From contig CAVTQA010000001.1 of assembly GCA_963736715.1 (NCBI GenBank), forward strand, positions 1 through 64,000: a DNA stretch of 64,000 nucleotides, in the 5' to 3' direction. Origin of the DNA: AP-15 sp963736715. Its GTDB lineage: Bacteria; Pseudomonadota; Alphaproteobacteria; ATCC43930; CGMCC-115725. The position numbers and the translations under genes were made by a program. Numbering within the stretch: position 1 is the first letter of the stretch; the number at the start of each line of letters is the position of its first letter. The notes below the pieces were generated by a model, which saw only the letters and a program-made list of their open reading frames with translations, was not told the DNA's origin and ran no database searches. This document shows positions 28,337-39,284 of this stretch, one piece after another.

Positions 28337-28466
28337 TACGCCACCATACTCAGCTGTTGAGCCTGGTCCAGTATCGGCTCGGAAGGCTCCCGTCTTCAAG
28401 TTGGGCGGCGCATTGTCTAAAGAGAACCGGCTCGCGTCCCGAGGAAGGAGCGGCTTGACGGCTTGT

Positions 28467-28482
28467 AAGTAAGCACTTACTT
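28467..28482. promoter_or_regulatory. Palindromic operator upstream of tetR
   Basis: AAGTAAGCACTTACTT is a perfect dyad (7 + 2 + 7) ending 10 bases before the start codon of the TetR gene and lying between it and maiA. TetR-family repressors bind such short palindromes, so autoregulation, and by extension control of the downstream pump, is likely. Binding itself is inferred. Confidence 0.7.
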
Positions 28483-28492
28483 TCGCGCGGCG

Positions 28493-29185
28493 ATGGCTAT
28501 CACCCGGTTGGACAGCGACGAGCGCCGCAAGATGATTGTTGCCGCGGCAGTGCCGCTCTTCGCGCGAAAAGGGTTCGCGGGCACGACCACCAAGGAGCTG
28601 GCCGAGGCGGCTGGCATTTCCGAAGCACTGCTGTTCAGACATTTTCCCACCAAGAAGCATCTCTACGGGGAGATCCTGCGGCTGGGTTGCGAAGGCGATC
28701 CGGCGCTCGAGCGTCTGGCTGCTCTCGAGCCGTCGACGGCAACCCTCGTCCATATGATCACCTTCATGGTGCGTTACTTTCTGCTCGGCGGCGTCGACGA
28801 AGTCGAGCTCGACACGCGCCTTCGCCTCGTGCTGCACAGCTTTCTCGAAGACGGGGAGTACGCCCGTGAGCTGTTCGAAACAATTTTCGAGCGGGTCCAC
28901 CCGCTTTTTGTCGCTTCCGTCGAAGCGGCTGCGGCCGCGGGCGACCTCAGGGCCGAACCGATCGCCTCGGCTAATCGCTTTTGGTTCGGCCATCATGTCG
29001 CCGCGATGGTGGCTTTCGTATCTCTGCCGGGCCGAGCTTCGGTCCCTTATCAGGGGTCGGTCACAGCCCTGGCCGAGGAAGCGAGCTGGTTCATTTTACG
29101 CGGCATTGGAATGAGGGACGCGGCGATTGCTTCTGCAATGGCTGCCGCTGCCCAGGTCCCGTTCCAACTCGCACCCGCCTCTTAG
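28493..29185 (+). CDS. TetR/AcrR family transcriptional regulator
   Basis: A 230-residue protein. Residues 10-60 form the TetR DNA-binding domain: RRKMIVAAAVPLFARKGFAG, TTKELAEAAGISEALLFRHF, PTKKHLYGEI. The C-terminal ligand domain is variable, as usual. It lies 12 bases before the adaptor gene of an RND pump and just behind the palindrome at 28467-28482, so it most likely represses itself and the pump until an inducing compound binds. The inducer is unknown. The start ATG at 28493 begins MAITRLDSDERR; an upstream extension is excluded by the operator position. Confidence 0.92.
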   Translation: MAITRLDSDERRKMIVAAAVPLFARKGFAGTTTKELAEAAGISEALLFRHFPTKKHLYGEILRLGCEGDPALERLAALEPSTATLVHMITFMVRYFLLGGVDEVELDTRLRLVLHSFLEDGEYARELFETIFERVHPLFVASVEAAAAAGDLRAEPIASANRFWFGHHVAAMVAFVSLPGRASVPYQGSVTALAEEASWFILRGIGMRDAAIASAMAAAAQVPFQLAPAS

Positions 29186-29197
29186 TGGAGCACGCCT

Positions 29198-30406
29198 ATG
29201 GACGGCGAACGGATGATACCGGCGGAAGGACTGCTGCACGACCGCACCGGTGTCGGGCGCGCAACGACCCGCAGGCCGAGGACATTCCTCTGGCTCGTCG
29301 TAGTCGGGCTGTTGCTGGCTGTCGTGCTCGGCGGGCTATACGGTTTCAACCGGTTCCGCGAGCAGGCGATCGCGACTTATTTCGCGAACAATAAGCCGCC
29401 TCCCGCGCATGTCAGCGCCGCCGAAGTCAAAACCGAGGCGATTCCCCGATTTGCCACCGGGATCGGCTCGGTCACCGCGGTTCATCAAGTGACAATCAAT
29501 CCCGAGGTCGGCGGCCGCGTCACAAAAATCTATTTTGAGCCTGGTGCCTTAGTGAAGGCCAGTGATCCGCTGGTTCAGCTCAACGATGCGCCTGAGCGCG
29601 GCGATCTCGCCAGTTACGAGGCGCAGGCGCATTGGGCCCAAACCACATTGGAGCGCTCGAGCCAGCTCGCCCAGCATCAGTTCGAGGCGCGGGAAACCGT
29701 CGATCAGAAGCAGAGCCAGCTCGACCAAGCGCGGGCGATGATCATCAAAACCGAGGCGCTGATCGCGCAAAAGCTGATCCGAGCTCCGTTTTCCGGTCAG
29801 CTCGGCACCCGCCAAGTCGAGCTAGGACAATACCTCACTCCGGGCGCCCGGATCGTTACACTAACGGACCTGTCGATGCTCTATGTGAACTTCACCTTGC
29901 CATCGCACATGCGTCAGCAGATCTCGGTCGGGCAGCGGGTCAACGTCACTGCCGACGCGTACCCTGGCCGTACCTTCAGCGCAGAGATCACGACGATCGA
30001 GCCGCAGATCAGCGCCGATACCCGGACGATGGCCGTGCAAGCAACCATGCCAAATCCCGACAATGCTTTGCTGCCCGGCATGTTCGTCAATGCTGCCGTG
30101 GTTCTTCCGCCGCAACCCGATATGGTGGTGCTCCCCGAGACCGCCGTCGAGTACACGCTCTATGGCGACAGCGTCTACGTTGTCCGTGAGGACGGCAAGG
30201 ACGCCAACGGCCGTCCGATCCTCAAGGCGGTGCGCACCCCCGTTAAGACCGGGGCAAGGGTCGGCGGCAAGGTAGTCATACTACAGGGCCTCGAACCCGG
30301 CGAGCGGGTGATCTCCGCAGGTCAGGTGAAAGTCCAGAACGGCTCCCAAGTCGCGATCAGTGATGAGCCCGCGCCACAGCCGCCGGCCGCTCTGACACGG
30401 AATTGA
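29198..30406 (+). CDS. RND efflux periplasmic adaptor (membrane fusion protein)
   Basis: A 402-residue protein. A short cytoplasmic N-terminus and one transmembrane helix (FLWLVVVGLLLAVVLGGLYG) are followed by the MFP layout: lipoyl half VTINPEVGGRVTKIYFEPGA, an alpha-hairpin (about 130-185), second lipoyl half IRAPFSGQLGTRQVELGQYL, beta-barrel and membrane-proximal domain (ISVGQRVNVTADAYPGRTFS). It links the inner-membrane pump to an outer-membrane channel. It sits between tetR and the RND permease gene and shares direction with both. No outer-membrane factor gene is next to it, so a TolC-like channel encoded elsewhere is presumably used. Confidence 0.92.
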   Translation: MDGERMIPAEGLLHDRTGVGRATTRRPRTFLWLVVVGLLLAVVLGGLYGFNRFREQAIATYFANNKPPPAHVSAAEVKTEAIPRFATGIGSVTAVHQVTINPEVGGRVTKIYFEPGALVKASDPLVQLNDAPERGDLASYEAQAHWAQTTLERSSQLAQHQFEARETVDQKQSQLDQARAMIIKTEALIAQKLIRAPFSGQLGTRQVELGQYLTPGARIVTLTDLSMLYVNFTLPSHMRQQISVGQRVNVTADAYPGRTFSAEITTIEPQISADTRTMAVQATMPNPDNALLPGMFVNAAVVLPPQPDMVVLPETAVEYTLYGDSVYVVREDGKDANGRPILKAVRTPVKTGARVGGKVVILQGLEPGERVISAGQVKVQNGSQVAISDEPAPQPPAALTRN

Positions 30407-30444
30407 GCCGATGCTACACACGGTCGAGATCTCGCTCGGCCCTT

Positions 30445-30591
30445 GCCCTCTCCGCCCGCCGCGGGGGGAGAGGGAGGGGACCCATTGCGACAGCGATGGG
30501 GAGGGTTAGGTGGGCAGCCGCGCAGTTCCAGGGATGGAACTCCCCCACCTCACCCCGACCCTCACCGCCCCCAAGGGCGGAGAGGGGGGAT
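30445..30591. repeat. CTCTCCGCCC/GGGGGAGAGGG palindromic repeat in the efflux operon
   Basis: CCCTCTCCGCCC...GGGGGGAGAGGG (30445-30473) and a second arm set ending CAAGGGCGGAGAGGGGGGAT (to 30591) fill most of the 229-base gap between the adaptor and permease genes. GGTGGG near 30510 and CCCACCTC near 30545 can pair. The element is of the same kind as 38487-38600 and related to 14506-14550. It could modulate mRNA stability between the two genes. Confidence 0.65.
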
Positions 30592-30635
30592 AGGCGTCCG
30601 GCTTGCCCAGCTCTGGCGCGGAAGGGTAGTAGCCT

Positions 30636-33600
30636 ATGTCCTTTACCGACATCTTTATTCGCCGGCCGGTGCTGGCCCTGGTGGTCAGTCTGCTGATCCT
30701 GCTGATCGGTCTCAAGGCGATGACCGGACTGCAGATCCGTCAGTACCCCAAGCTGTCGAACACGACGATTACGGTCACGACGATTTATCCGGGCGCCTCG
30801 CCCGATTTGATGCAGGGCTTCATCACGACGCCGATATCACAGGCGGTGGCGACGGCGGAAGGGATAGATTACCTGACCGCGTCATCGATCCAGGGGACCA
30901 GCACCATCACGGCGTATATCCGGCTCAACTACGATCCGAGCCAGGCGCTGACCGACATCATGTCGAAGGTGCAGCAGGTCAAATACCTGCTTCCGAAAGA
31001 GTCGCAAGACCCGATCATCACCAAATCGACCGGCCAAACCACCGCGGTCATGTATATCGGCTTCGCCAGCCCGGAACTCTCCAGTGCAGCAATCTCGGAT
31101 TATCTGACACGGGTGGTACAGCCGCTGCTCGCTACGGTCGACGGTGTTTCCTCGGCCGATATTCTCGGCGGGCAAACCTTCGCGATGCGGTTGTGGCTGG
31201 ACCCGGATCGGATGGCGGCGCGCGGAATCTCCGCCAGCGACGTCGCCGCGGCAATCCGCGCCAATAACTTTCAATCGGCGCCGGGCCAGGCGAAGGGCTA
31301 CTTCACGATCACCAACGTCAATGCCGATACCGGTCTTGCCGACGTCCAGCAGTTCAACAAGATGGTCGTCAAGGCAAAGGACGGCGCGGTCGTGCGGATG
31401 GAGGACATCGCGACCGTCGACCTCAATGCCCAAAGCTGGACCTCGAGCATCGAAATGAACGGCCAGCACGCCGTGTTCATCGGCGTCCAGGCAACCCCGA
31501 CCGGCAACCCGCTGTCCCTGGTGGCGGGAATTCGGGCATTGCTGCCAGAAATCGAGCGCAACCTGCCGGCTTCGGTCAAGATGCAGGTCGCTTACAACTC
31601 GACCAAGTTCATTCAGGCCTCGATCGACGAGGTCAAATCAACGCTCGCCGCCGCGGTCGTCATTGTGATCGGGGTGATTTTCCTTTTCCTCGGCAGCCTG
31701 CGTGCGGTGCTGATCCCGGTCGTGACGATCCCGCTCTCACTGGTCGGCGCGGGGATCATCATGGCGGCACTTGGCTTCAGCCTGAACCTGTTGACCTTGC
31801 TTGCGATGGTGCTGGCCATCGGGCTCGTCGTCGATGATGCGATCGTCGTTCTCGAGAACGTTTATCGCCACATCGAAGAGGGCCTCACTCCGGCACAGGC
31901 CGCTCTGATCGGCGCCCGTGAGATTGCCGGCCCGGTCATCTCGATGACCCTGACTTTGGCTGCGGTCTATGCTCCGATCGGCTTTCTCGGCGGCGTTACC
32001 GGCGCCCTGTTTCGCGAATTTGCGTTCACCTTGGCCGGCGCGGTTATCATTTCCGGGGTGGTCGCAGTGACACTCTCGCCGATGATGTGCTCGCTGCTCT
32101 TGTCCCGCGAGATGCTGCGCGGCCGTTTTGTTCATCTGATCGACCGCGTTTTTTCCCGTTTGGCCGAGTGGTACGGACGCAAGCTGGAGCGCTCGCTGGA
32201 TTATCGTCTGGTGACCGGGCTATTCGCTGCGGCCGTCTTTGCCAGCCTCGTCTTCATGTACATAAACACGAAGTCCGAGCTCGCCCCCGAAGAGGATCAA
32301 GGGGTCCTCTTCGCACTGACCAAGGCGCCGCAATATTCCAATCTCGATTACCAGGAGGCCTATACCGACAGGCTCGACAAAGCCTTCGGCTCGTTTCCCG
32401 AGACCGATCTGCGCTTCATCGTCAACGGTCGGTTCGGACCCAACCAAGGCATTGCCGGCGCGATCCTCAAGCCCTGGGGCGAGCGCTCACGTTCGGCGCA
32501 GCAGCTGAAGCCGTTGATGCAGCGGAAGGCGTCATCCGTCGAGGGGATGAACGCGTTCGTCTTCTCACTTCCGCCATTGCCGGGATCCATCGGCGGCCTG
32601 CCGGTGCAGATGGTGATCTATTCGACCGGCGGCTACAAAGACCTCTACCTGGCGATGGACAAGATCAAAGCGGCGGCGCGCAAGAGCGGGCTGTTTATCG
32701 TCACCGACAGCGATCTCGATTTCAACCAGCCGACAATACAAGTGAAGATAGATCGCTCAAAAGCCAACGAGCTCGGGCTGACCATGGAGTCGATCGGCGA
32801 TACATTGGCACTGCTGGTCGGCGAGAACTATGTCAACCGCTTCAATCTCGGGGGCCGGTCGTACGAAGTAATACCCCAAGTGGCAAGGGCAGACCGCCTG
32901 ACGCCGGAAACATTGACGCGGTACTACGTCACCACGCCGTCGGGCCAGCCGGTGCCGCTCTCCAATCTCGTGACCCTCGAGATGGATACCCAACCCAATT
33001 CGCTGACTCAGTACAATCAGCTGAACTCGGCGACGTTTCAGGCCGTGCCAATGCCCGGAGTGACAATGGGCCAGGCCGTCGATTTTCTCGAAACCCAGAC
33101 CAAGAACTTGCCCGCCGGCTTTAGCCACGACTACCTCTCCGACACCCGCCAATACGTGCGGGAGGGCAATCAGCTGACGATCACCTTCGTCTTCGCGCTG
33201 ATCGTGATATTTCTCGTGCTGGCGGCACAATTCGAGAGCTTGCGAGATCCGCTGGTGATCCTGGTTAGCGTGCCGATGTCGATGTGCGGGGCGTTGATGC
33301 CGCTGTTCTTCGGCTTGGCAACGATGAACATTTACACTCAGGTCGGGCTCGTCACCCTGATCGGCCTGATCAGCAAGCACGGCATTCTGATGGTAGAATT
33401 CGCCAATACGCTGCAGGTGCGCGAGAACCTCGATCGCCGGCGTGCGATCGAGCAGGCTGCTCGGGTCCGCTTGCGGCCGATCTTGATGACGACGGCGGCG
33501 ATGGTCGTCGGGCTCGTGCCACTGCTGATCGCGACAGGGGCCGGGGCTGCCAGCCGCTTCTCGATCGGCGTGGTGGTCGTTGCCGGGATGTCGGTTGGTA

Positions 33601-33707
33601 CTCTCTTCACGCTGTTTGTCCTGCCCGCCGTCTATACGGTGCTGGCCAAGGATCACCTCGCCGCCACCCGGTCGAGCCGGGTGCGCGAGATCGCCCAGGT
33701 TTCGTAA
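30636..33707 (+). CDS. HAE1-type RND multidrug efflux permease
   Basis: A 1023-residue protein. It begins MSFTDIFIRRPVLALVVSLL and has the 12-helix plan with two large periplasmic loops (about 30-330 and 555-860). TM4 carries the proton-relay aspartates in LAIGLVVDDAIVVLENVYRH. IYPGASPDLMQGFITTPI and GLVTLIGLISKHGILMVEFA are family signatures. Length is normal for AcrB/MexB relatives. As a trimer with the upstream adaptor it would export drugs, detergents or other hydrophobic compounds using the proton gradient. The 229-base gap to the adaptor is filled by palindromic repeats, but TetR-adaptor-permease order and direction indicate one operon. Substrate range cannot be deduced. Confidence 0.94.
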   Translation: MSFTDIFIRRPVLALVVSLLILLIGLKAMTGLQIRQYPKLSNTTITVTTIYPGASPDLMQGFITTPISQAVATAEGIDYLTASSIQGTSTITAYIRLNYDPSQALTDIMSKVQQVKYLLPKESQDPIITKSTGQTTAVMYIGFASPELSSAAISDYLTRVVQPLLATVDGVSSADILGGQTFAMRLWLDPDRMAARGISASDVAAAIRANNFQSAPGQAKGYFTITNVNADTGLADVQQFNKMVVKAKDGAVVRMEDIATVDLNAQSWTSSIEMNGQHAVFIGVQATPTGNPLSLVAGIRALLPEIERNLPASVKMQVAYNSTKFIQASIDEVKSTLAAAVVIVIGVIFLFLGSLRAVLIPVVTIPLSLVGAGIIMAALGFSLNLLTLLAMVLAIGLVVDDAIVVLENVYRHIEEGLTPAQAALIGAREIAGPVISMTLTLAAVYAPIGFLGGVTGALFREFAFTLAGAVIISGVVAVTLSPMMCSLLLSREMLRGRFVHLIDRVFSRLAEWYGRKLERSLDYRLVTGLFAAAVFASLVFMYINTKSELAPEEDQGVLFALTKAPQYSNLDYQEAYTDRLDKAFGSFPETDLRFIVNGRFGPNQGIAGAILKPWGERSRSAQQLKPLMQRKASSVEGMNAFVFSLPPLPGSIGGLPVQMVIYSTGGYKDLYLAMDKIKAAARKSGLFIVTDSDLDFNQPTIQVKIDRSKANELGLTMESIGDTLALLVGENYVNRFNLGGRSYEVIPQVARADRLTPETLTRYYVTTPSGQPVPLSNLVTLEMDTQPNSLTQYNQLNSATFQAVPMPGVTMGQAVDFLETQTKNLPAGFSHDYLSDTRQYVREGNQLTITFVFALIVIFLVLAAQFESLRDPLVILVSVPMSMCGALMPLFFGLATMNIYTQVGLVTLIGLISKHGILMVEFANTLQVRENLDRRRAIEQAARVRLRPILMTTAAMVVGLVPLLIATGAGAASRFSIGVVVVAGMSVGTLFTLFVLPAVYTVLAKDHLAATRSSRVREIAQVS

Positions 33708-33863
33708 GGCCCTGATCGCGACGACGGCACGCAAGAGCTTAACCCTTGCTCGTCCAATCCGGCCGGTCCCGGAACCGGATCGGCGGGTCGGCGTTTTATC
33801 GGTAGGCAGACTGCGCGAACAATTCGTTTCCGAGCGAAACTCCGCGATTTGAAGGAATGCGGA

Positions 33864-34307
33864 ATGGATCAGTCGATGGATCGTACAACGGCAACTCGGC
33901 GTGTTGCCTATGACGCAAACAAGCCGCCGCAGGCGATAGAGGAAGACATTGCACGCACCCGTGTTCGGCTGAGCGCCACGATCGAAGCCCTTGAGAGGGA
34001 ACTGGCCCCCCAGCGGGTGCTCGAAAGAAGCACGGAGCTGTTGCGCACCTCTCTCGAGCCGGCTCCGGGTTCCTTCCGCACGCAGACCTGGGCTTACGCG
34101 ATTCCGCTCGCCCTGATCACAACCGGTCTCGCTTGGCTCTTTTTACTCCGCCGGCGCAGCTACCAACCGGAAACACCCGCCAGCTTCGGCGAGATGCCGG
34201 CGGAGCAGGTCGAGATGGGTGAAACGCCGAACCCCGCTGCGACTTTAGTCGATGCAGCCGCGCCAATAGAACCGGTGGCATTGGTCGACGAAACCGCTCC
34301 GATTTGA
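33864..34307 (+). CDS. DUF3618 domain membrane protein
   Basis: About 147 residues. The N-terminal half has the DUF3618 pattern PQAIEEDIARTRVRLSATIE followed by ALERELAPQRVL, an amphipathic helical segment. One transmembrane helix follows (AIPLALITTGLAWLFLL) with a basic RRRS stop-transfer, and then an acidic, proline-rich tail. DUF3618 proteins are small stress-associated membrane proteins of unknown function, often near DUF883/phage-holin family genes; none is visible here. I chose ATG 33864 (MDQSMDR) over the upstream 33849 start because a GAATGCGGA stretch precedes it. Confidence 0.75.
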   Translation: MDQSMDRTTATRRVAYDANKPPQAIEEDIARTRVRLSATIEALERELAPQRVLERSTELLRTSLEPAPGSFRTQTWAYAIPLALITTGLAWLFLLRRRSYQPETPASFGEMPAEQVEMGETPNPAATLVDAAAPIEPVALVDETAPI

Positions 34308-34347
34308 TCGGCAAGACGAGCGAAGGCTGCTGTTGCCCCGAATTGGG

Positions 34348-34421
34348 TAGGCCCGGCAGGATTCGAACCTGCGACTCCACCGTTATGAGCGGCGTGTTCT
34401 AACCAGCTGAACTACGGGCCC
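34348..34421 (-). tRNA. tRNA with CAU anticodon, probably tRNA-Ile2 (lysidine-modified)
   Basis: The minus strand folds as a tRNA: acceptor GGGCCCG with CGGGCCT, D arm GTTCAGCTGGTTAGAAC, anticodon stem CGCCG/CGGTG around loop CTCATAA (anticodon CAU), T arm GCAGGTTCGAATCCTGC. It is not initiator tRNA, since position 1 pairs. The GGGCCC acceptor resembles tRNA-Ile2, whose C34 becomes lysidine by TilS; elongator Met is the alternative. The genome encodes CC followed by C rather than a full CCA, so CCA would be added after transcription. Confidence 0.85.
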
Positions 34422-34442
34422 ATTGTCCCAAATAGGCGACAA

Positions 34443-34515
34443 GATTGCTTCGTCGCTGCGCGCCTCGCAATGACAGACTGCATTTTGTCGTCATTGCGAG
34501 CGCAGCGAAGCAATC
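34443..34515. repeat. Inverted GATTGCTTCG...CAATGAC repeat behind rpoD
   Basis: GATTGCTTCGTCGCTGCGC...CTCGCAATGAC faces GTCATTGCGAGCGCAGCGAA...GCAATC. Such elements are scattered REP-like repeats in alphaproteobacteria. It abuts the stop codon of rpoD and could act as an mRNA-stabilising or terminating hairpin for the dnaG-rpoD transcript. Confidence 0.75.
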
Positions 34516-36555
<2,040 letters not shown>

Positions 36556-36661
36556 TCCACCGTCCCTAAAGAGATTTCACAGTCGCCCCACAACACGGGG
36601 CACGAATACGAGAGCAGCCCGAGCTGGGCCGCCGACAATGTTCGGCGAGGGTACCGTCGGG

Positions 36662-38479
36662 TCAGGTCTCGTCCTCACCCCGCGACCCCTCGTGCAAGGC
36701 TCTTTCTCTGGCGGCCAGAAACCGTTCCCAGCTCTCCGGACAAATGTCGCTGATCAGGTTGTCGGTAGCTTCGGCCAAAGCGCAGCGATCACCTCCCGTG
36801 AGCATACTGGTCACGCGAACCCACTCCTTGCGCGCGGAGATCGGGTCGGAGCACCGGACCAAGAAAGTTGTGTCGACCGAAGGCAAAAGGAGTTTTTCAA
36901 CGGTCGCCGCAAGTCCGTTCTGAGCAAGGTGTTGTTGGAGTGCGTGGGCGTCAAGCCCCGATAGGGCAGCATCCAACGCTAAAATTTGCCGTCTCAGGCT
37001 GTCGAGGTCCGATTCGGGGATCTCGAGTGCTGCTAATTCCTCGGCCACTTGATCGATCAGATAAGGGAAATGCAAAACCATGCGGAGCAGATTTTCCCGC
37101 TGTATTCGTCCTCCGGAGCGGGGTGGAGGCTCCGGCCCGTCGCGCACGAAACTCGGTCGAGGGCGAGCCAACTGCCGAGCGCCCGGGCGGGCCGGTCGTC
37201 CCAGATCGAAAAGTCGGTCGCGGAGAAATCGTCGATACTCGGCCTGGACCGTCCGGTCGGCGATGAGGCCAATTTGGTCCATCAGGCGGCGCTCGAGAGC
37301 GGCACGGCGTTCCGGCGTGTCGAGCCGGCTCGCGCCCAGCTCGCTCTCCCAGAGCACGGTCGAGAGAGGTCGCGCCGCGCCTAGGATCTGGTCGAAAGCA
37401 CCCCGCCCCGCCTGGCGAATTACCGAATCGGGATCCTCTCCCGCGGGGAGGCTGACAAAGCGCAGGCTCTGACCCGGGCGCAACAGCGGCAGGGCCCGCC
37501 GCATCGCCCGGACGGCGGCACGCTGCCCCGCTTCGTCCCCATCGAAACAGAGTACGGGCTCGGGGGTCAGGCGCCAAAGCTCGAGCAGCTGGAATTCGGT
37601 CAGCGCGGTTCCGAGCGGCGCCACTGCTGTAGCAAAGCCCGCCTGGTGGAGCGCGATCACGTCCATGTACCCTTCGGTGACGATCGCTCCCCCGTCGGAA
37701 TAGGCGGGGCCGCCCTCTTCATCTCGGATGGCAGCCGCCCGCGCTGCCGACCAGCCGTACAATACCCGTCCTTTTTCAAAGAGCGCGCTGTCGGGCGAGT
37801 TCAGATATTTGGGCTGCCCATCGCCGAGCACCCGGCCGCCAAAGGCGATGACCCGGCCGGCGCGGTCGCTGATCGGAAACATCAGCCGGTTGCGGAAATA
37901 GTCCGAGGGTTCCCGCTCGTCCGGTCGGCGCAGCACCCCGGCTTCGATCAGCAGCGGATCGGAAAATTCCCGCTCGAGGGCGCGCCGCAGCGCCTGGCGG
38001 TCGTCCGGGGCCCAGCCCAGACGGAAGCGTCGGATTGTCTCCGGATCGAGCCCTCGCCCTTGCAGATATTCGCGTGCTCGGGCCCCGGCAGGCGCCCACA
38101 GCCGCTCCTCGTAAAAAGCTGCGGCGGCTTCTGTCGCTTCGAGCAAGGTTTTTTGCCGCTGCGCCCGTTCACGCTCTTGCGGCGTCGCCTGCGGGACGGC
38201 TAGCCCCGCCTCCCCCGCCAGTTTCTCGATGGCCTCGATAAAATCGAGATTATCGGCCCGCATAGCGAACCCGATCACATCTCCATGGGCGCCACAGCCG
38301 AAGCAATGAAAGAAGGATTTGTCCTCGACGACGTAGAAAGACGGCGTCTTCTCGTGATGGAATGGGCACAATCCGGCAAACTCGCGCCCGCGGCGGACCA
38401 GCTTGACCCGCCGACCGATCAATCCCGATAGCGAAATTCGACTACGCAGGTCGTCGAGAAAGCTCGGCGGAAACGCCAC
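36662..38479 (-). CDS. dnaG: DNA primase
   Basis: A 605-residue protein. The N-terminal CHC2 zinc domain is visible as CPFHHEKTPSFYV...FFHCFGCGAHGDVIGF. The catalytic Toprim part includes EGYMDVIALHQAGFATAVAP with its metal-binding Glu and CFDGDEAGQRA with the acidic pair. The C-terminal third is a helicase-interacting DnaB-binding region. It makes RNA primers at the replication fork. It lies between yqeY and rpoD, all on the minus strand. The 131 bases upstream carry a palindromic repeat, so part of dnaG expression may rely on a promoter close to yqeY. Confidence 0.96.
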   Translation of the reverse strand: MAFPPSFLDDLRSRISLSGLIGRRVKLVRRGREFAGLCPFHHEKTPSFYVVEDKSFFHCFGCGAHGDVIGFAMRADNLDFIEAIEKLAGEAGLAVPQATPQERERAQRQKTLLEATEAAAAFYEERLWAPAGARAREYLQGRGLDPETIRRFRLGWAPDDRQALRRALEREFSDPLLIEAGVLRRPDEREPSDYFRNRLMFPISDRAGRVIAFGGRVLGDGQPKYLNSPDSALFEKGRVLYGWSAARAAAIRDEEGGPAYSDGGAIVTEGYMDVIALHQAGFATAVAPLGTALTEFQLLELWRLTPEPVLCFDGDEAGQRAAVRAMRRALPLLRPGQSLRFVSLPAGEDPDSVIRQAGRGAFDQILGAARPLSTVLWESELGASRLDTPERRAALERRLMDQIGLIADRTVQAEYRRFLRDRLFDLGRPARPGARQLARPRPSFVRDGPEPPPRSGGRIQRENLLRMVLHFPYLIDQVAEELAALEIPESDLDSLRRQILALDAALSGLDAHALQQHLAQNGLAATVEKLLLPSVDTTFLVRCSDPISARKEWVRVTSMLTGGDRCALAEATDNLISDICPESWERFLAARERALHEGSRGEDET

Positions 38480-38486
38480 CTATCGT

Positions 38487-38600
38487 CCCCTCTCCGCCCA
38501 TCCGGGGGAGAGGGTAAGTAAGGTGGGTCTGCACCGCACCTCGGATCTATGTCCCCCCTCACCTTGACCATCTCCCCTCGCGAGCGGAGGAAAATGGAAT
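38487..38600. repeat. CTCTCCGCCC...GGGGGAGAGGG palindromic repeat between dnaG and yqeY
   Basis: CCCCTCTCCGCCC facing GGGGGAGAGGG (38488-38515), then TAAGGTGGG near 38520 facing CCCCCCTCACCTT near 38553, then CATCTCCCCTCGCGAGCGGAGG. Same family as the element in the efflux operon. Confidence 0.65.
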
Positions 38601-38610
38601 CCGGCGGGCA

Positions 38611-39066
38611 TCATCCAAGCAGCCGCCTGACGATTGCACCAGCGCGGCCGAGATCGATGACGCCGGCGTGGTGCTCGCGCAACGCCGCCATCACCTTCCC
38701 CAAATCCTTTGGAGTCGTCGCGCCGGTCTCGCTCATTGCGGCCTTCACCGCCGCTTCGATCTCACCCTCGTCGAGCTGACGAGGCAGGAAGCTCTCGATG
38801 ACCGCTATTTCCTCGTTCTCTTGGTCCGCCAGATCGGGGCGGTTGCCTTGCCGATAAAGGGCGATCGATTCGCGGCGCTGCTTGATCATCGCCTGCAGCA
38901 TGCGCTGGATTTCGGCTTGGGATACGCCTTCGGAATTGCCTTGCCCGCGCGCGGCGACGTCCCGTTCCTTGAGCCCGGCAAGGATCAACCGAACGGTCGA
39001 AACCGTGCGCGACTCCCTGGCCTTCATCGCTTCCTTCAGCCGGTCCCTGAAGGCCTCACGCAGCAT
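38611..39066 (-). CDS. GatB/YqeY domain protein
   Basis: A 151-residue protein matching the family throughout: REAFRDRLKEAMKARESRTV at the start, LRLILAGLKERD-type helices, the segment EIQRMLQAMIKQRRESI, EIAVIESFLPRQL, and a C-terminus with TTPKDLGKVMAALREHHAG. The fold matches the tRNA-binding tail of GatB, but the stand-alone protein has no settled function. It is next to dnaG-rpoD in many alphaproteobacteria, and the conserved order supports a housekeeping role. Divergent from carA. Confidence 0.93.
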   Translation of the reverse strand: MLREAFRDRLKEAMKARESRTVSTVRLILAGLKERDVAARGQGNSEGVSQAEIQRMLQAMIKQRRESIALYRQGNRPDLADQENEEIAVIESFLPRQLDEGEIEAAVKAAMSETGATTPKDLGKVMAALREHHAGVIDLGRAGAIVRRLLG

Positions 39067-39181
39067 CGTTGGCGTCCCCCTTTGGCACCGGTTTTAAGCC
39101 TAACCGGTTTTGGGCGCCGCGGCAATTCCGCACGTCGACGCGTAAGTACTTGAAAGAACGAGAACTCCGGTGGGCGCTGGG

Positions 39182-39210
39182 TTGACCCCATCGGTGCGAT
39201 CAACTATCTC
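39182..39210 (+). promoter_or_regulatory. Candidate sigma-70 promoter of carAB
   Basis: TTGACC (39182-39187) and TATCTC (39205-39210) are separated by 17 bases, about 75 bases before the chosen carA start. This is the best promoter-like pair in the yqeY-carA gap. Strength and use are not shown. Confidence 0.4.
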
Positions 39211-39284
39211 TCAATAAGCCTGTTGTTCGCCCGTGGCCGCTCTTGCGGTCCGGTAGGTTGCGGCTGCCCACAGGATGGATCCGC

